DNA of 64,000 nt from DASSQJ01 sp963726295 (GCA_963726295.1 CAVSBW010000001.1:992001-1056000); one strand, 5' to 3'; shown: positions 32,958 through 43,653, numbered from the stretch's first letter. A program made the numbers and translations. The notes: a model not told the origin generated them from the letters alone.

Positions 32958-33620
32958 TCAGTTGCCCACGGGCGGGGCGTCGAGGATCCGCTCGGCGGCG
33001 GCGAGGTCGTCGCGGTAGATGGCCAGGTGGAGGAGGTCGCCCTCCTGGTAGACGGTGTCGCGGCCGGGCAGCACCCCTTCACCGAGGCGGGTGAGGTAGG
33101 CCAGGCGGCCGTCGGTGGCCTGCTCGATGTCGGTGATCCGGTGCCCGATCCAGCCGGGGTCGACGGGCATCTCGGCGATGACGACCCGCCCGGACGGGTC
33201 GCTGTGCTCCGGCACGTGCCCCTGGGGGAGGAGGCGGCGCAGCATCTGGTCGCTCGTCCACTTCACCGTGGCGACGGTGGGGATGCCGAGGCGCTGGTAG
33301 ATCTCGGCGCGCCCCGGGTCGTAGATGCGGGCCACGACGTTCTCGATGCCGAACTTCTCGCGGGCGACGCGCGCGGCGAGGATGTTGGAGTTGTCCCCGC
33401 TCGAGACGGCGGCGAAGGCGTAGGCCTCCTCGATACCCGCCTCCCGCAGGGTGTCGCGGTCGAAGCCGACCCCGGTGACGGTGCGGCCCTCGAACGACGT
33501 CCCGAGGCGGCGGAACGAGCCCTCGTCCTGGTCGATGACGGCCACCTCGTGGCCGGCGCGCTCCAGGGCTCGCGCCAGTGACGCGCCCACCCGGCCGCAG
33601 CCCATGATCACGAAGTGCAC
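32958..33620 (-). CDS. trkA: TrkA/RCK potassium-channel regulatory protein (CeoB-like)
   Basis: A 220-residue RCK protein from GTG 33618-33620; seven bases upstream sits TAGCGT, so it is likely leaderless. The Rossmann part starts VHFVIMGCGRVGASLARAL with the GCGRVG nucleotide loop and AVSSGDNSNILAARVAREKF; the RCK-C part has PSGRVVIAEMPVDPGWIG and ends DLAAAERILDAPPVG. It is paralogous to the next gene rather than a duplicate. The pair corresponds to mycobacterial ceoB/ceoC. It is divergent from the KimA-like permease with only 89 bases between starts. Confidence 0.92.
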   Translation of the reverse strand: MHFVIMGCGRVGASLARALERAGHEVAVIDQDEGSFRRLGTSFEGRTVTGVGFDRDTLREAGIEEAYAFAAVSSGDNSNILAARVAREKFGIENVVARIYDPGRAEIYQRLGIPTVATVKWTSDQMLRRLLPQGHVPEHSDPSGRVVIAEMPVDPGWIGHRITDIEQATDGRLAYLTRLGEGVLPGRDTVYQEGDLLHLAIYRDDLAAAERILDAPPVGN

Positions 33621-33627
33621 GGCGACG

Positions 33628-33633
33628 ACGCTA
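33628..33633 (-). promoter_or_regulatory. -10 element TAGCGT for leaderless trkA/ceoB gene
   Basis: On the minus strand TAGCGT is followed by seven bases and the GTG at 33620. It faces away from the permease -10 element 64 bases further on. Confidence 0.55.
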
Positions 33634-33696
33634 CACCGGCGGCCCGGCCCGCGGACGGTGGTCCGGGACCAGTGCTCGCACCGCCCGTCGGACACC

Positions 33697-33702
33697 TAGA
33701 GT
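33697..33702 (+). promoter_or_regulatory. -10 element TAGAGT for leaderless KimA-like permease gene
   Basis: TAGAGT is followed by seven bases and GTG at 33710; the earlier in-frame GTG at 33701 would overlap the -10 element and so is not the start. Confidence 0.6.
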
Positions 33703-33709
33703 GTCCCCC

Positions 33710-35719
33710 GTGTCATCGCCCGGCCGTCTCGTCAAGCGTGTGCTGGTCGGTCCTGCCATGCGCAGCGACCGGCTCGGCGAGACCCTCCTCCCCAAGCGGA
33801 TCGCGCTGCCCGTCTTCGCCAGCGATGCCCTCTCGTCGGTGGCCTACGCCCCCGACGAGATCCTCCTGACCCTCGGCTTCGCCGGTGGGGCGCTCGCCCT
33901 CATGCACTCGTGGCAGATCGGGCTCGTCGTCGTCGCGGTCATGGGGGTCGTCATCATGAGCTACCGCCAGAACGTGCGGGCCTACCCGTCCGGTGGTGGC
34001 GACTACGAGGTCGCCAGTGTCAACCTCGGCCCCAAGGCGGGTCTGGGCGTCGCGAGCGCGCTCCTCGTCGACTACGTCCTCACCGTCGCCGTGTCGGTCT
34101 CGGCTGGGGTGCAGAACGCCGCAGCGGCGTTCACCGTCCTCCGCGGGCACGAGGCGCTGTTCGCGGTCGTCATCATCGCCGCGCTCACCGCCATGAACCT
34201 GCGGGGTGTCCGCGAGTCGGGCACGGCCTTCGCCGTTCCCACGTACCTGTTCATGTTCACCGTGCTCGGCATGGCGGCCATCGGGTTCTTCCGCGAGCTC
34301 GCCGGCACCCTGCCGGACGCCGAGAGCGCCGACCTCGAGCTGCTGCCCGCGCCGGGGTACGAGGGGGTCACCGGCCTGGCCCTGGCCTTCCTGTTCCTCC
34401 GGGCGTTCTCGTCCGGCTGTGCGGCCCTGACCGGTGTCGAGGCGATCAGCAACGGCGTCCCCGCGTTCCGCAAGCCCAAGGGCCGCAACGCCGCGACCAC
34501 GCTGCTGCTCATGGGCACCATCAGCGTGACCATGCTGATGTCGATGATCCACCTGGCCCGGGCCACCGACATCAAGTACGCCGAGGACCCGCAGGCGCAG
34601 CTCGCGCGCGACGGCGTGCTCGTGTCCGACGACTACGTGCAGGACACGGTGATGGGCCAGGTGTCCAAGGCCGTGTTCGACGGGTTCCACCCCGGGGTGG
34701 TCCTCGTCTCGGTGGTCACCGGCCTCATCCTCGTCCTCGCCGCGAACACCGCGTTCAACGGCTTCCCGGTGCTCGGCTCGATCCTCGCCCGCGACGGCTT
34801 CCTGCCACGCCAGCTCCACACCCGGGGTGACCGGCTGGCCTTCTCCAACGGCATCCTCATCCTCGCCGGTAGTGCCGCCCTGCTCGTGGTGGTCTACGAC
34901 GCGAAGGTCACGAGCCTGATCCAACTCTACATCGTCGGGGTCTTCGTCTCCTTCACGCTGTCCCAGATCGGCATGGTGCGGCACTGGAACCGCTTCCTGC
35001 GGGTGGAGAAGAACCCCGAGGTGCGGCGGCGGATGCTCCGCAGCCGGGTCATCAACGGCATCGGCGCCACGATGTCGGCGGTCGTGCTGGTCGTCGTGCT
35101 CGTCACCAAGTTCCTCCACGGCGCCGGCTTCGCGATCGCGGCCATGGCGGCCCTGTTCTTCCTCATGACCGCCATCCGCAAGCACTACGACCGCGTGAGC
35201 GAGGAGCTCGACGTCGAGGAGGGGGACACCAAGGTCCGGATGCTGCCCTCGCGCGTGCACGCCATCGTCCTCGTCGCGAAGATCCACAAGCCCACGCTCC
35301 GCGCGGTGGCCTACGCCCGCGCCACCCGGCCGTCGGTCCTCGAGGCCGTGACCGTCGACGTCGACCCCGACGAGACGCGCGCCCTCCAGGCCGAGTGGGA
35401 CCGGCGGGACATCCCGGTGCCGCTGAAGGCCCTCGACAGCCCCTACCGCGAGATCACCCGCCCGGTTCTCGACTACGTGCGCTCGATCCGGTCCGGCAGC
35501 CCGCGCGACCTCGTCGTGGTCTACATCCCGCAGTACGTCGTCGGCCACTGGTGGGAGCAGCTGCTCCACAACCAGAGCGCGCTGAGACTGCGCACCCGGC
35601 TGCTCTTCACGCCCGGGGTCATGGTCTCGTCGGTGCCCTGGCAGCTGGCGTCGTCGGCCGGCGCCGAGGAGCGCTTCGAGGGACCGGTCCCGGGCGACGT
35701 CCGCCGCGGGGACCTGTGA
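33710..35719 (+). CDS. KimA-like APC-superfamily potassium importer
   Basis: A 669-residue transporter with 12 predicted membrane segments and a cytoplasmic C-terminal domain. It strongly resembles Bacillus KimA: FASDALSSVAYAPDEILL, YPSGGGDYEVASVNLG, AFSSGCAALTGVEAISNGVP, LVLAANTAFNGFPVLGSILA and RGDRLAFSNGILILAG align with KimA as I remember it. KimA is a proton-coupled, high-affinity K+ symporter inhibited by c-di-AMP. The C-terminal part (about 500-669; VHAIVLVAKIHKPTLRAVAY) is a universal-stress/KimA-type soluble domain. In databases it is often labelled amino-acid permease. The divergent RCK pair supports a potassium role; the RNA methyltransferase gene overlaps its stop. Confidence 0.85.
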   Translation: MSSPGRLVKRVLVGPAMRSDRLGETLLPKRIALPVFASDALSSVAYAPDEILLTLGFAGGALALMHSWQIGLVVVAVMGVVIMSYRQNVRAYPSGGGDYEVASVNLGPKAGLGVASALLVDYVLTVAVSVSAGVQNAAAAFTVLRGHEALFAVVIIAALTAMNLRGVRESGTAFAVPTYLFMFTVLGMAAIGFFRELAGTLPDAESADLELLPAPGYEGVTGLALAFLFLRAFSSGCAALTGVEAISNGVPAFRKPKGRNAATTLLLMGTISVTMLMSMIHLARATDIKYAEDPQAQLARDGVLVSDDYVQDTVMGQVSKAVFDGFHPGVVLVSVVTGLILVLAANTAFNGFPVLGSILARDGFLPRQLHTRGDRLAFSNGILILAGSAALLVVVYDAKVTSLIQLYIVGVFVSFTLSQIGMVRHWNRFLRVEKNPEVRRRMLRSRVINGIGATMSAVVLVVVLVTKFLHGAGFAIAAMAALFFLMTAIRKHYDRVSEELDVEEGDTKVRMLPSRVHAIVLVAKIHKPTLRAVAYARATRPSVLEAVTVDVDPDETRALQAEWDRRDIPVPLKALDSPYREITRPVLDYVRSIRSGSPRDLVVVYIPQYVVGHWWEQLLHNQSALRLRTRLLFTPGVMVSSVPWQLASSAGAEERFEGPVPGDVRRGDL

Positions 35720-37053
35720 CCGGCAGCCCCCCGGGCTCGCCCGTCCGCCCGCCCGGCCTGGCGGTCGGAGACGAGGTCGAGGTCGAGGTCACCGGGTTCG
35801 CGCACGGTGGCTCGGCGGTCGCCCGCCACGAGGGCCAGGTGCTCTTCGTCCGGCACGCCCTGCCGGGGGAGCGGGTGCGGGCCCGGGTGGGGGAGATCGG
35901 CTCGGGAGGACGCTTCGTGCGGGCCGACGCCGTCGGCGTGCTCGTGGCCTCGCCCGACCGGGTCGAGCCGCCCTGCCCCTGGGCCGGGCCCGGGCGCTGC
36001 GGCGGGTGCGACCTCCAGCACGTCGCCCTGGGGCGCCAGCGGTCACTGAAGGCCGGCGTGGTTCGCGAGCAGATGTCCCGGCTCGCCGGGCTCGACCTCG
36101 ACGTCGAGGTCGAGCCGGTGCCGGGGGACGTCGAGGGGCTGCGCTGGCGCACGCGGGTGGAGTTCGCGGTGGACGACGAGGGCCGGGCCGGGCTGCGCCG
36201 CCACCGCTCGCACGAGGTGGTGCCGGTGGACACCTGCCGCATCGCAGCGCCGGGAGTCACCGGTCTCGACGTGACGGCGCGGACGTGGCCGGGCGCGGAC
36301 GCCGTGGATGCCGTCTCCCCGTCGGTGGGCGAGCCCGTCGCCGTGCCCGTGCCCGTGCCCGCGGACGAGGTTCCCGAGGTCACCGAGCGGGTCGTGGCCG
36401 GCTGGTCCGGGCCAGAGCGCTCCCCGCGTTCGCTGGAGCGTGACTTCGCCGTCTCGGCCCGTGCCTTCTGGCAGGTGCACCCCGGTGCCGCCGCCACCTT
36501 CCTGAGCGCTGTCATGGAGGGCCTGGGTGTGCGCCAGGGGGAGCGGGCGGTCGACCTCTACGGCGGGTCAGGGCTGTTCAGCGCCGCCCTCGCGCAGGAG
36601 GTGGGACCGACCGGCCAGGTGGTGCTCGTCGAGGCGGACGCGAGGGCCACCGACGGCGCGCGTGTCGCCTTTGCCTCGGTGGGCAACGTCGTCGTGGTCC
36701 CCGCCCGCGTCGACGACGCCCTGGGTGTCGCTGCCCGGCGGCGTGGCCGGCGCCGACGGCACCCGGGCGGTTCGCGCTCCCCGCTCCTGCCCGAGCGGGC
36801 CGACGTCGTCGTCCTCGACCCGCCCCGTACCGGCGCCGGCCCGGAGGTCTGCCGGTCGGTGGCCGGGATGAGGCCCCGCGCCGTTGCCTACGTGGCCTGC
36901 GACCCGGCGGCGCTGGCGCGGGACACCCGTGCCTTCCTCGACACCGGCTACCGGCTCGAGTCGCTGCGGGCCTTCGACGCCTTCCCGATGACCCACCACG
37001 TCGAGTGCGTCGCGGTGCTCGTCCCCGAGAAGGGTGTCGATGGGCTGGCCTGA
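35716..37053 (+). CDS. TRAM-domain 23S rRNA/tRNA (uracil-5-)-methyltransferase, TrmA/RlmD family
   Basis: A 445-residue class I RNA m5U methyltransferase. An N-terminal TRAM domain (GLAVGDEVEVEVTGFAHGGS, ARHEGQVLFVRHALPGERV) is followed by iron-sulfur cysteines (PCPWAGPGRCGGCDLQHVAL), then a SAM domain (RAVDLYGGSGLFSAALAQEV), DPPRTGAGPEV and the catalytic cysteine motif VACDPAALARD near residue 390, with HHVECVAVL at the end. It methylates a uridine in rRNA or tRNA. A charged insert (RRRGRRRRHPGGSRSPLLPE) precedes the active site and is unusual. GTG 35716 overlaps the permease stop by two bases. Confidence 0.92.
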   Translation: MTGSPPGSPVRPPGLAVGDEVEVEVTGFAHGGSAVARHEGQVLFVRHALPGERVRARVGEIGSGGRFVRADAVGVLVASPDRVEPPCPWAGPGRCGGCDLQHVALGRQRSLKAGVVREQMSRLAGLDLDVEVEPVPGDVEGLRWRTRVEFAVDDEGRAGLRRHRSHEVVPVDTCRIAAPGVTGLDVTARTWPGADAVDAVSPSVGEPVAVPVPVPADEVPEVTERVVAGWSGPERSPRSLERDFAVSARAFWQVHPGAAATFLSAVMEGLGVRQGERAVDLYGGSGLFSAALAQEVGPTGQVVLVEADARATDGARVAFASVGNVVVVPARVDDALGVAARRRGRRRRHPGGSRSPLLPERADVVVLDPPRTGAGPEVCRSVAGMRPRAVAYVACDPAALARDTRAFLDTGYRLESLRAFDAFPMTHHVECVAVLVPEKGVDGLA

Positions 37054-37882
37054 GGTCGACCGGGGCACACGCACGTTCTGGGCGGGGGTGGGCCGGCCGG
37101 TCGACCTCGACGAGCACCCGTGGCTGGACGCGCCGGTGTGCGGTCCGGGCCCCGTGGGCGACCAGTGGCTCGCTGACGCCGCCGGCCGGGTGGGTGGCCA
37201 GGTCGTCGAGAACGACCCCGGGGCGGGCCTCCTGCCCCATCTCGAGGTCCTGGACGGGCCCTCGTTCTCGGCGTCGCGGCTCCACCCCCTCGTCCGGGAC
37301 TTCTACCAGGCGACTGCGGCATGGCGGATGGAGGCGTGGTCGCAGTGGTCGCCGCTGCTGGCGCCCGGCGGGGCGCTGATCGCATGGGCCTTCGGGCGTC
37401 GGGTGCAGCAGCTCGCCATCCCGGTGCGGCCCCTCGACGTCTCGCGCGGCATCGACAGCCGGGTGCTGCCGGTGGTCGACCCGAGCGGCGCCCAGGTCTG
37501 GGCGGGCTGGCTGCGCCGGCTGCGTGCCACGGACGACGTGCTGTTCAGCGGCGCCTACCGTGCGTCCCGGCCGCCGCGGTCCGACGGTCCGTGCGTCCAG
37601 GTCGCGTTCCCGCTCGAGGCAGGCAACGTGCAGGTGTTCCTCACCCCGTCGGTACGGGCCGACGGGGCCCTCGTCCTGGACTCGGGGCCGGGGGTGTTCG
37701 GAGAGCCCGGCGCCTACGTGGTGATGCGCGACGGCCGGGGCCGCAGCCACGCTGCGCGACCACCGCTCCACGAGCGGTTCCTCGTCTTCGTCGACGACGA
37801 GGGCGTGCTGCGGACCGACCACGAGCTGCGGCTCGGGCGGGTGCGGGCGATGCGCCTGCACTACCGGATGAGCCGCCGGTGA
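37040..37882 (+). CDS. Hypothetical protein
   Basis: About 280 residues from ATG 37040, chosen over GTG 37034 because the upstream AAGG then has normal spacing; the start overlaps the end of the RNA methyltransferase gene. I do not recognise the family. Recurrent features are many tryptophans and arginines (MGWPEVDRGTRTFWAGVGRP, WRMEAWSQWSPLLAPGGALI, WAFGRRVQQLAIPVRPLDVS), a likely globular beta-rich C-terminal half (LVLDSGPGVFGEPGAYVVMR) and no membrane span or signal peptide. The WSQWSPLLAPGG stretch suggests a conserved core. Presumably co-transcribed with the methyltransferase; convergent with the isochorismatase-like gene. Confidence 0.7.
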   Translation: MGWPEVDRGTRTFWAGVGRPVDLDEHPWLDAPVCGPGPVGDQWLADAAGRVGGQVVENDPGAGLLPHLEVLDGPSFSASRLHPLVRDFYQATAAWRMEAWSQWSPLLAPGGALIAWAFGRRVQQLAIPVRPLDVSRGIDSRVLPVVDPSGAQVWAGWLRRLRATDDVLFSGAYRASRPPRSDGPCVQVAFPLEAGNVQVFLTPSVRADGALVLDSGPGVFGEPGAYVVMRDGRGRSHAARPPLHERFLVFVDDEGVLRTDHELRLGRVRAMRLHYRMSRR

Positions 37883-37892
37883 GCCGTGAGGG

Positions 37893-38549
37893 TCAGGAGG
37901 GCACGCGTCGCAGCTCGGTGACGACCTCGTCGGTGCTCCGGGTGCGGCAGTAGCCCGCGACGTGCTCGATGGCCGCGCGGTGCCGCTCCGCGCTGCGGGT
38001 CAGGCAGGCGTCGGGCACGAGAGTCGCCAGGTAGCCGAGGTCGCAGGCGTCACGGACCGCTGAGCTGACGCACTGGTCGGTCAGCCCACCGACGACCACG
38101 AGGTGGCGGGTGCCGAGGTTGCCGAGGACGTAGTGGAGCGTGGTCGAGTGGAACGGGCTGGAGCTCGTCTTGGGCAGCACCATCTCGTCGCCGACGGGGG
38201 CGACCTCGTCGACGACGACACCGTCGGACGAGCCGGGCGGCACGTGGAACCCGGTGATCCGGTAGTCGAGCCCGCGGTCGCGGCCGTCGGCGGTCAGGCT
38301 GCGGATCACGGTGAAGACGACCTCCGCCCCGGTGGCGCGGCACACGTCCTGGAGGCGTCGCACGTTGGGCAGGACCACGCCCTCGAGCCGGTCGAAGAAG
38401 TAGGCCTCGGCCGTCCGGGCCTCGTCCGGGGTCAGGCCCTGCTGCGCGTACAGGCCGCCGTCGGGGCGGCAGGTGAGCCGTTGGAGGTCGATGACGAGCA
38501 GGGCCGTCCGCTCGGGGACGACGGGTACCTCCCGGGTGGGTGCCTCCAT
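37893..38549 (-). CDS. Isochorismatase-like cysteine hydrolase
   Basis: A 218-residue cysteine hydrolase of the isochorismatase/nicotinamidase fold. The catalytic triad is visible as the first aspartate in TALLVIDLQRL, the lysine in VLPKTSSSPFHST, and the cysteine in VVVGGLTDQCVSSAVRDACD. These enzymes cleave amides, ureido compounds or isochorismate. Its gene follows the glutamine-synthetase-like gene by seven bases, suggesting an operon that makes and breaks a gamma-glutamyl or amide intermediate (inference). Specific substrate is unknown. It converges on the hypothetical protein gene with 10 bases between stops. Confidence 0.9.
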   Translation of the reverse strand: MEAPTREVPVVPERTALLVIDLQRLTCRPDGGLYAQQGLTPDEARTAEAYFFDRLEGVVLPNVRRLQDVCRATGAEVVFTVIRSLTADGRDRGLDYRITGFHVPPGSSDGVVVDEVAPVGDEMVLPKTSSSPFHSTTLHYVLGNLGTRHLVVVGGLTDQCVSSAVRDACDLGYLATLVPDACLTRSAERHRAAIEHVAGYCRTRSTDEVVTELRRVPS

Positions 38550-38556
38550 CGTGGGT

Positions 38557-39885
38557 CTAGTACCGCTCCGCGAGGAGCGCCGCCTCGTCGGCGAGCGACA
38601 TCTCGCGCAGGCCCTCCCACTCGGCATCCTTCACCGCGAGGTAGGCCCGGGCTCGGGCGGATCCCAGCGCCCCGAGGAGCACGTCGTCGGCGCGCAGGGC
38701 CTGCAGTGACGCGCTCAGGTCGACGGGCAGCCGCGCTGCCCCCACCCGTGCCCGCGCGTCGTCGTCGAGCGTGCCGGGGTCGACGGTGACCTCGGGCGGC
38801 AGGGTCAGCCCCCGGCGGACGCCGTCGGCACCCGCGGCGAGGGCGGCGCCGAGGGCGAGGTGGGGGTTCGCCGTGGCGTCGACGAACTTCAGCTCAAGGC
38901 GCACGGCGGCGCCGCGTGCGTCGGTCGTGACGCGGACGGCGGCCTCCCGGTTGCCCCGCCCCCAGGCGGTGTAGGCGCCGGCCCAGTAGTGAGGGCGGAT
39001 GCGACGGTACGAGTTCGGCGTCGCGAGGGTGAGGGCGCACAGGCCGGGGAGGTGGTGGAGGAGCCCGGCGACGAACGCCTCGGCCTCCTGCGACAGCGAC
39101 GTCTCCCGGCCCGGGTCGCCGGTGACGTCGTCATCGTCCCGCCACAGGCTGAGGTTGAGGTGGCAGCCACTCCCTGCGACGTCGTCCGCGAGCACCGGCA
39201 GGAAGGACGCGACCAACCCGTGCCGGCGCGCGACACCCCGCGCCGACTCCCGGACTCCCAGCTGGTGGTCGGCCGTCGCGAGCGGCTCGTCGGGGTGCAG
39301 GCTGAGCTCCAGCTGTCCGGGTCCGGACTCCTCGTGCACCAGGGCGATGGGCGTCCCCTGCGCCTCGAGCGCGGCGGCCAGGTCCGCGATGAGCCCCGCG
39401 TTCTGGTTGAGCGGTCCGGTCTGGGCGTACGTCGTGCGGTCGGCGGCGACGAGGCCGTGGTCGGTGCGCCGCAGGAGGACGAGCTCGGTCTCGAAGCCCG
39501 CGAGCGCGTGCAGGCCGAGGCCGCCGAGGTGGCCGACCTGCTCCCGGACGAAGGCACGGGGGCAGTGCTCCCACGGGTGTCCGTCCACGGTCAGGTCGCA
39601 GACGACCTGGGCCTGACCGGGCGCGAACGGCAGCACGGCGACGGTGTCCCAGTCCGGGGAGAGCACGGCCTCACCGACCGGCGTCAGGCCGCTGTCCGGG
39701 ACCACGGCGTCGTACATCACCGGCAGCGACTGCGCCGCCGCGGTGACCGGGACCCCGGCCTCGAGCCGGGCACGGTCGCCGACGGGGACCATCTTGGCGC
39801 GCACGAGGTTGGCGTTGTCGCACCACAGGAACCGCACGAAGCGGACGTCGGCGGCGGCGAGGAGCCGTTGGATCGTCGGGACCAC
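38557..39885 (-). CDS. Glutamine-synthetase-family protein (GlnA-like/gamma-glutamyl ligase type)
   Basis: A 442-residue member of the GlnA superfamily, started at GTG 39883-39885 behind GAGGGGAG. GS landmarks: ALAGFETELVLLRR (metal glutamates), LVHEESGPGQLELSLHPDEP, VAGSGCHLNLSLWRDD (ammonia/ATP histidine region), YRRIRPHYWAGAYTAWG and NREAAVRV, then LELKFVDATANPHLALGAAL. It is shorter than housekeeping GlnA and more like the PuuA/GlnA3-type gamma-glutamyl ligases acting on amines or other nucleophiles (family knowledge). The adenylylation tyrosine region is not obvious. It heads an operon with the isochorismatase-like hydrolase and is divergent from aconitase. Confidence 0.88.
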   Translation of the reverse strand: MVPTIQRLLAAADVRFVRFLWCDNANLVRAKMVPVGDRARLEAGVPVTAAAQSLPVMYDAVVPDSGLTPVGEAVLSPDWDTVAVLPFAPGQAQVVCDLTVDGHPWEHCPRAFVREQVGHLGGLGLHALAGFETELVLLRRTDHGLVAADRTTYAQTGPLNQNAGLIADLAAALEAQGTPIALVHEESGPGQLELSLHPDEPLATADHQLGVRESARGVARRHGLVASFLPVLADDVAGSGCHLNLSLWRDDDDVTGDPGRETSLSQEAEAFVAGLLHHLPGLCALTLATPNSYRRIRPHYWAGAYTAWGRGNREAAVRVTTDARGAAVRLELKFVDATANPHLALGAALAAGADGVRRGLTLPPEVTVDPGTLDDDARARVGAARLPVDLSASLQALRADDVLLGALGSARARAYLAVKDAEWEGLREMSLADEAALLAERY

Positions 39886-40043
39886 GGGCTCCCCTCTCGA
39901 CGGCGGGCGACGGGGGACCGACGCCTCTCGACCGATGCTCCCAGACAGGGCCCGGGTGTCGTCCACCCCGGACGTCGGGCCGGGCCCTCCACCTCGGCCG
40001 CTCCGGGGCATAGGCTCGACGGTACGGGTCCGTTGTGGTTAGA

Positions 40044-40061
40044 TATCTTGATATCAAGATA
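40044..40061 (+). promoter_or_regulatory. Perfect 18-bp palindrome in the aconitase promoter region
   Basis: TATCTTGATATCAAGATA is identical to its reverse complement. It lies 48 bases upstream of the aconitase GTG and about 160 bases upstream of the divergent glutamine-synthetase-like gene. An AT-rich perfect palindrome in such GC-rich DNA is a strong operator candidate for a dimeric MarR-, GntR- or TetR-type repressor; the binding protein is not identified. Confidence 0.75.
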
Positions 40062-40109
40062 AATCCACGGACACGGTCGCGACGACGCCCGACCGACGAA
40101 GGAGACGCG

Positions 40110-42896
<2,787 letters not shown>

Positions 42897-42912
42897 GCGC
42901 ACCCGCCGACGG

Positions 42913-42944
42913 CGGCGCCGCCCCGATCTCAGGGGCCGGCGCCG
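42913..42944 (+). terminator. Terminator hairpin after aconitase
   Basis: CGGCGCCGCCCC at 42913-42924 pairs with GGGG and CGGCGCCG at 42932-42944, one unpaired C at 42936, with a 7-base loop. It lies 17 bases after the acn stop and just before the SOS-boxed gene. There is no T-tract. Confidence 0.7.
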
Positions 42945-42983
42945 CGACGGTGACCGGCCCTCGTCGAGCGGGCCACGAGCGCC

Positions 42984-42989
42984 TATGAT
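42984..42989 (+). promoter_or_regulatory. -10 element TATGAT of the SOS-boxed gene
   Basis: TATGAT is followed by seven bases and ATG at 42997, so transcription would begin on the start codon. The last T is also the first base of the LexA box. Confidence 0.65.
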
Positions 42990-43004
42990 CGAACACATGT
43001 TCGA
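42989..43004 (+). promoter_or_regulatory. Perfect LexA (SOS) box overlapping start codon
   Basis: TCGAACACATGTTCGA is a perfect 16-base palindrome matching TCGAAC-N4-GTTCGA. It covers the end of the -10 element, the predicted transcription start and the ATG at 42997-42999. Bound LexA would fully occlude the promoter. Confidence 0.92.
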
Positions 43005-43452
43005 TCGCGCAGCGCCGGGAGCCCCGCCGTTGCGCGCCCCCACGCCTGCCGCACCGGCGAGACGTCGGTCGACGTCCGGTGCCACAGGGGTCGGCGGACC
43101 GCCGGGGTGGCCGCCCGGGGTGCCACCACAGGGGGAGCGGGGGTGGGACCTCCGGGCCGCCGCCTGGCTGCTCGACCACTGCCCCCCGGACTACCGGATG
43201 TACGCCGCGTGGCGCCGCCATCCCGTGGCGCTGGCGTGGCTGGCCGTACGCCACCTCGACGCCCAGCTCGAGGCGATGCGGGCCGCGTACCGGGAGATCC
43301 GGGTCGATCTCGTCGACGACATCGGGCCCGAGGGCGTCACGCAGGTCCTGGCCGACCTCGAGTGCGAGGGGGTCCGGCTGGTCGCCGCCCGGCGCGCCGC
43401 CGGGCTGCTGCTCGACGCCCTGCGCGGCCTCCAGTTCGTCCCGCGGCTCTGA
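42997..43452 (+). CDS. Small SOS-regulated protein of unknown function
   Basis: About 151 residues from ATG 42997 inside the LexA box; the in-frame ATG at 42985 would lie within the -10 element. The first 50 residues are proline/alanine rich (APPLRAPTPAAPARRRSTSG). The conserved-looking domain then runs WDLRAAAWLLDHCPPDYRMY, AAWRRHPVALAWLAVRHLDA, QLEAMRAAYREIRVDLVDDI, and the helix AARRAAGLLLDALRGLQFVP, ending RL. It looks mainly helical and soluble, without nuclease, HTH or membrane motifs. I recall similar ORFs near acn in other actinobacteria, but no function. LexA control implies a role after DNA damage, for example in division arrest or repair (inference). Confidence 0.75.
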   Translation: MFDRAAPGAPPLRAPTPAAPARRRSTSGATGVGGPPGWPPGVPPQGERGWDLRAAAWLLDHCPPDYRMYAAWRRHPVALAWLAVRHLDAQLEAMRAAYREIRVDLVDDIGPEGVTQVLADLECEGVRLVAARRAAGLLLDALRGLQFVPRL

Positions 43453-43528
43453 GCCGCGTCCAGAGCGGAGGTACCCCTCGCCCTCGAACATCCCGCCGGC
43501 GTGGGCACGGGCCTCGGTCAGGTGGAGC

Positions 43529-43583
43529 CTCACGGGAGGGCGGGTGGAGGTTCCGTGAGCACCGTGACGGGCCTGACAGGCCC
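43529..43583 (+). terminator. Two hairpins downstream of the SOS gene, upstream of dxs
   Basis: CTCACGG at 43529-43535 pairs with CCGTGAG at 43553-43559, and GGGCCT at 43569-43574 pairs with AGGCCC at 43578-43583. Together they may terminate the SOS transcript. The spacing is loose, so this is tentative. Confidence 0.35.
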
Positions 43584-43608
43584 TGCCTGGACCGGCGCCC
43601 GGAGCGCC

Positions 43609-43614
43609 TAGACT
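43609..43614 (+). promoter_or_regulatory. -10 element TAGACT upstream of dxs
   Basis: TAGACT sits 39 bases before the dxs GTG, predicting a short leader that contains the AGGAG ribosome-binding site. I see no good -35. Confidence 0.5.
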
Positions 43615-43653
43615 CGTGGCGACCACACGACCCGGACCAGGAGATGTCACGCG

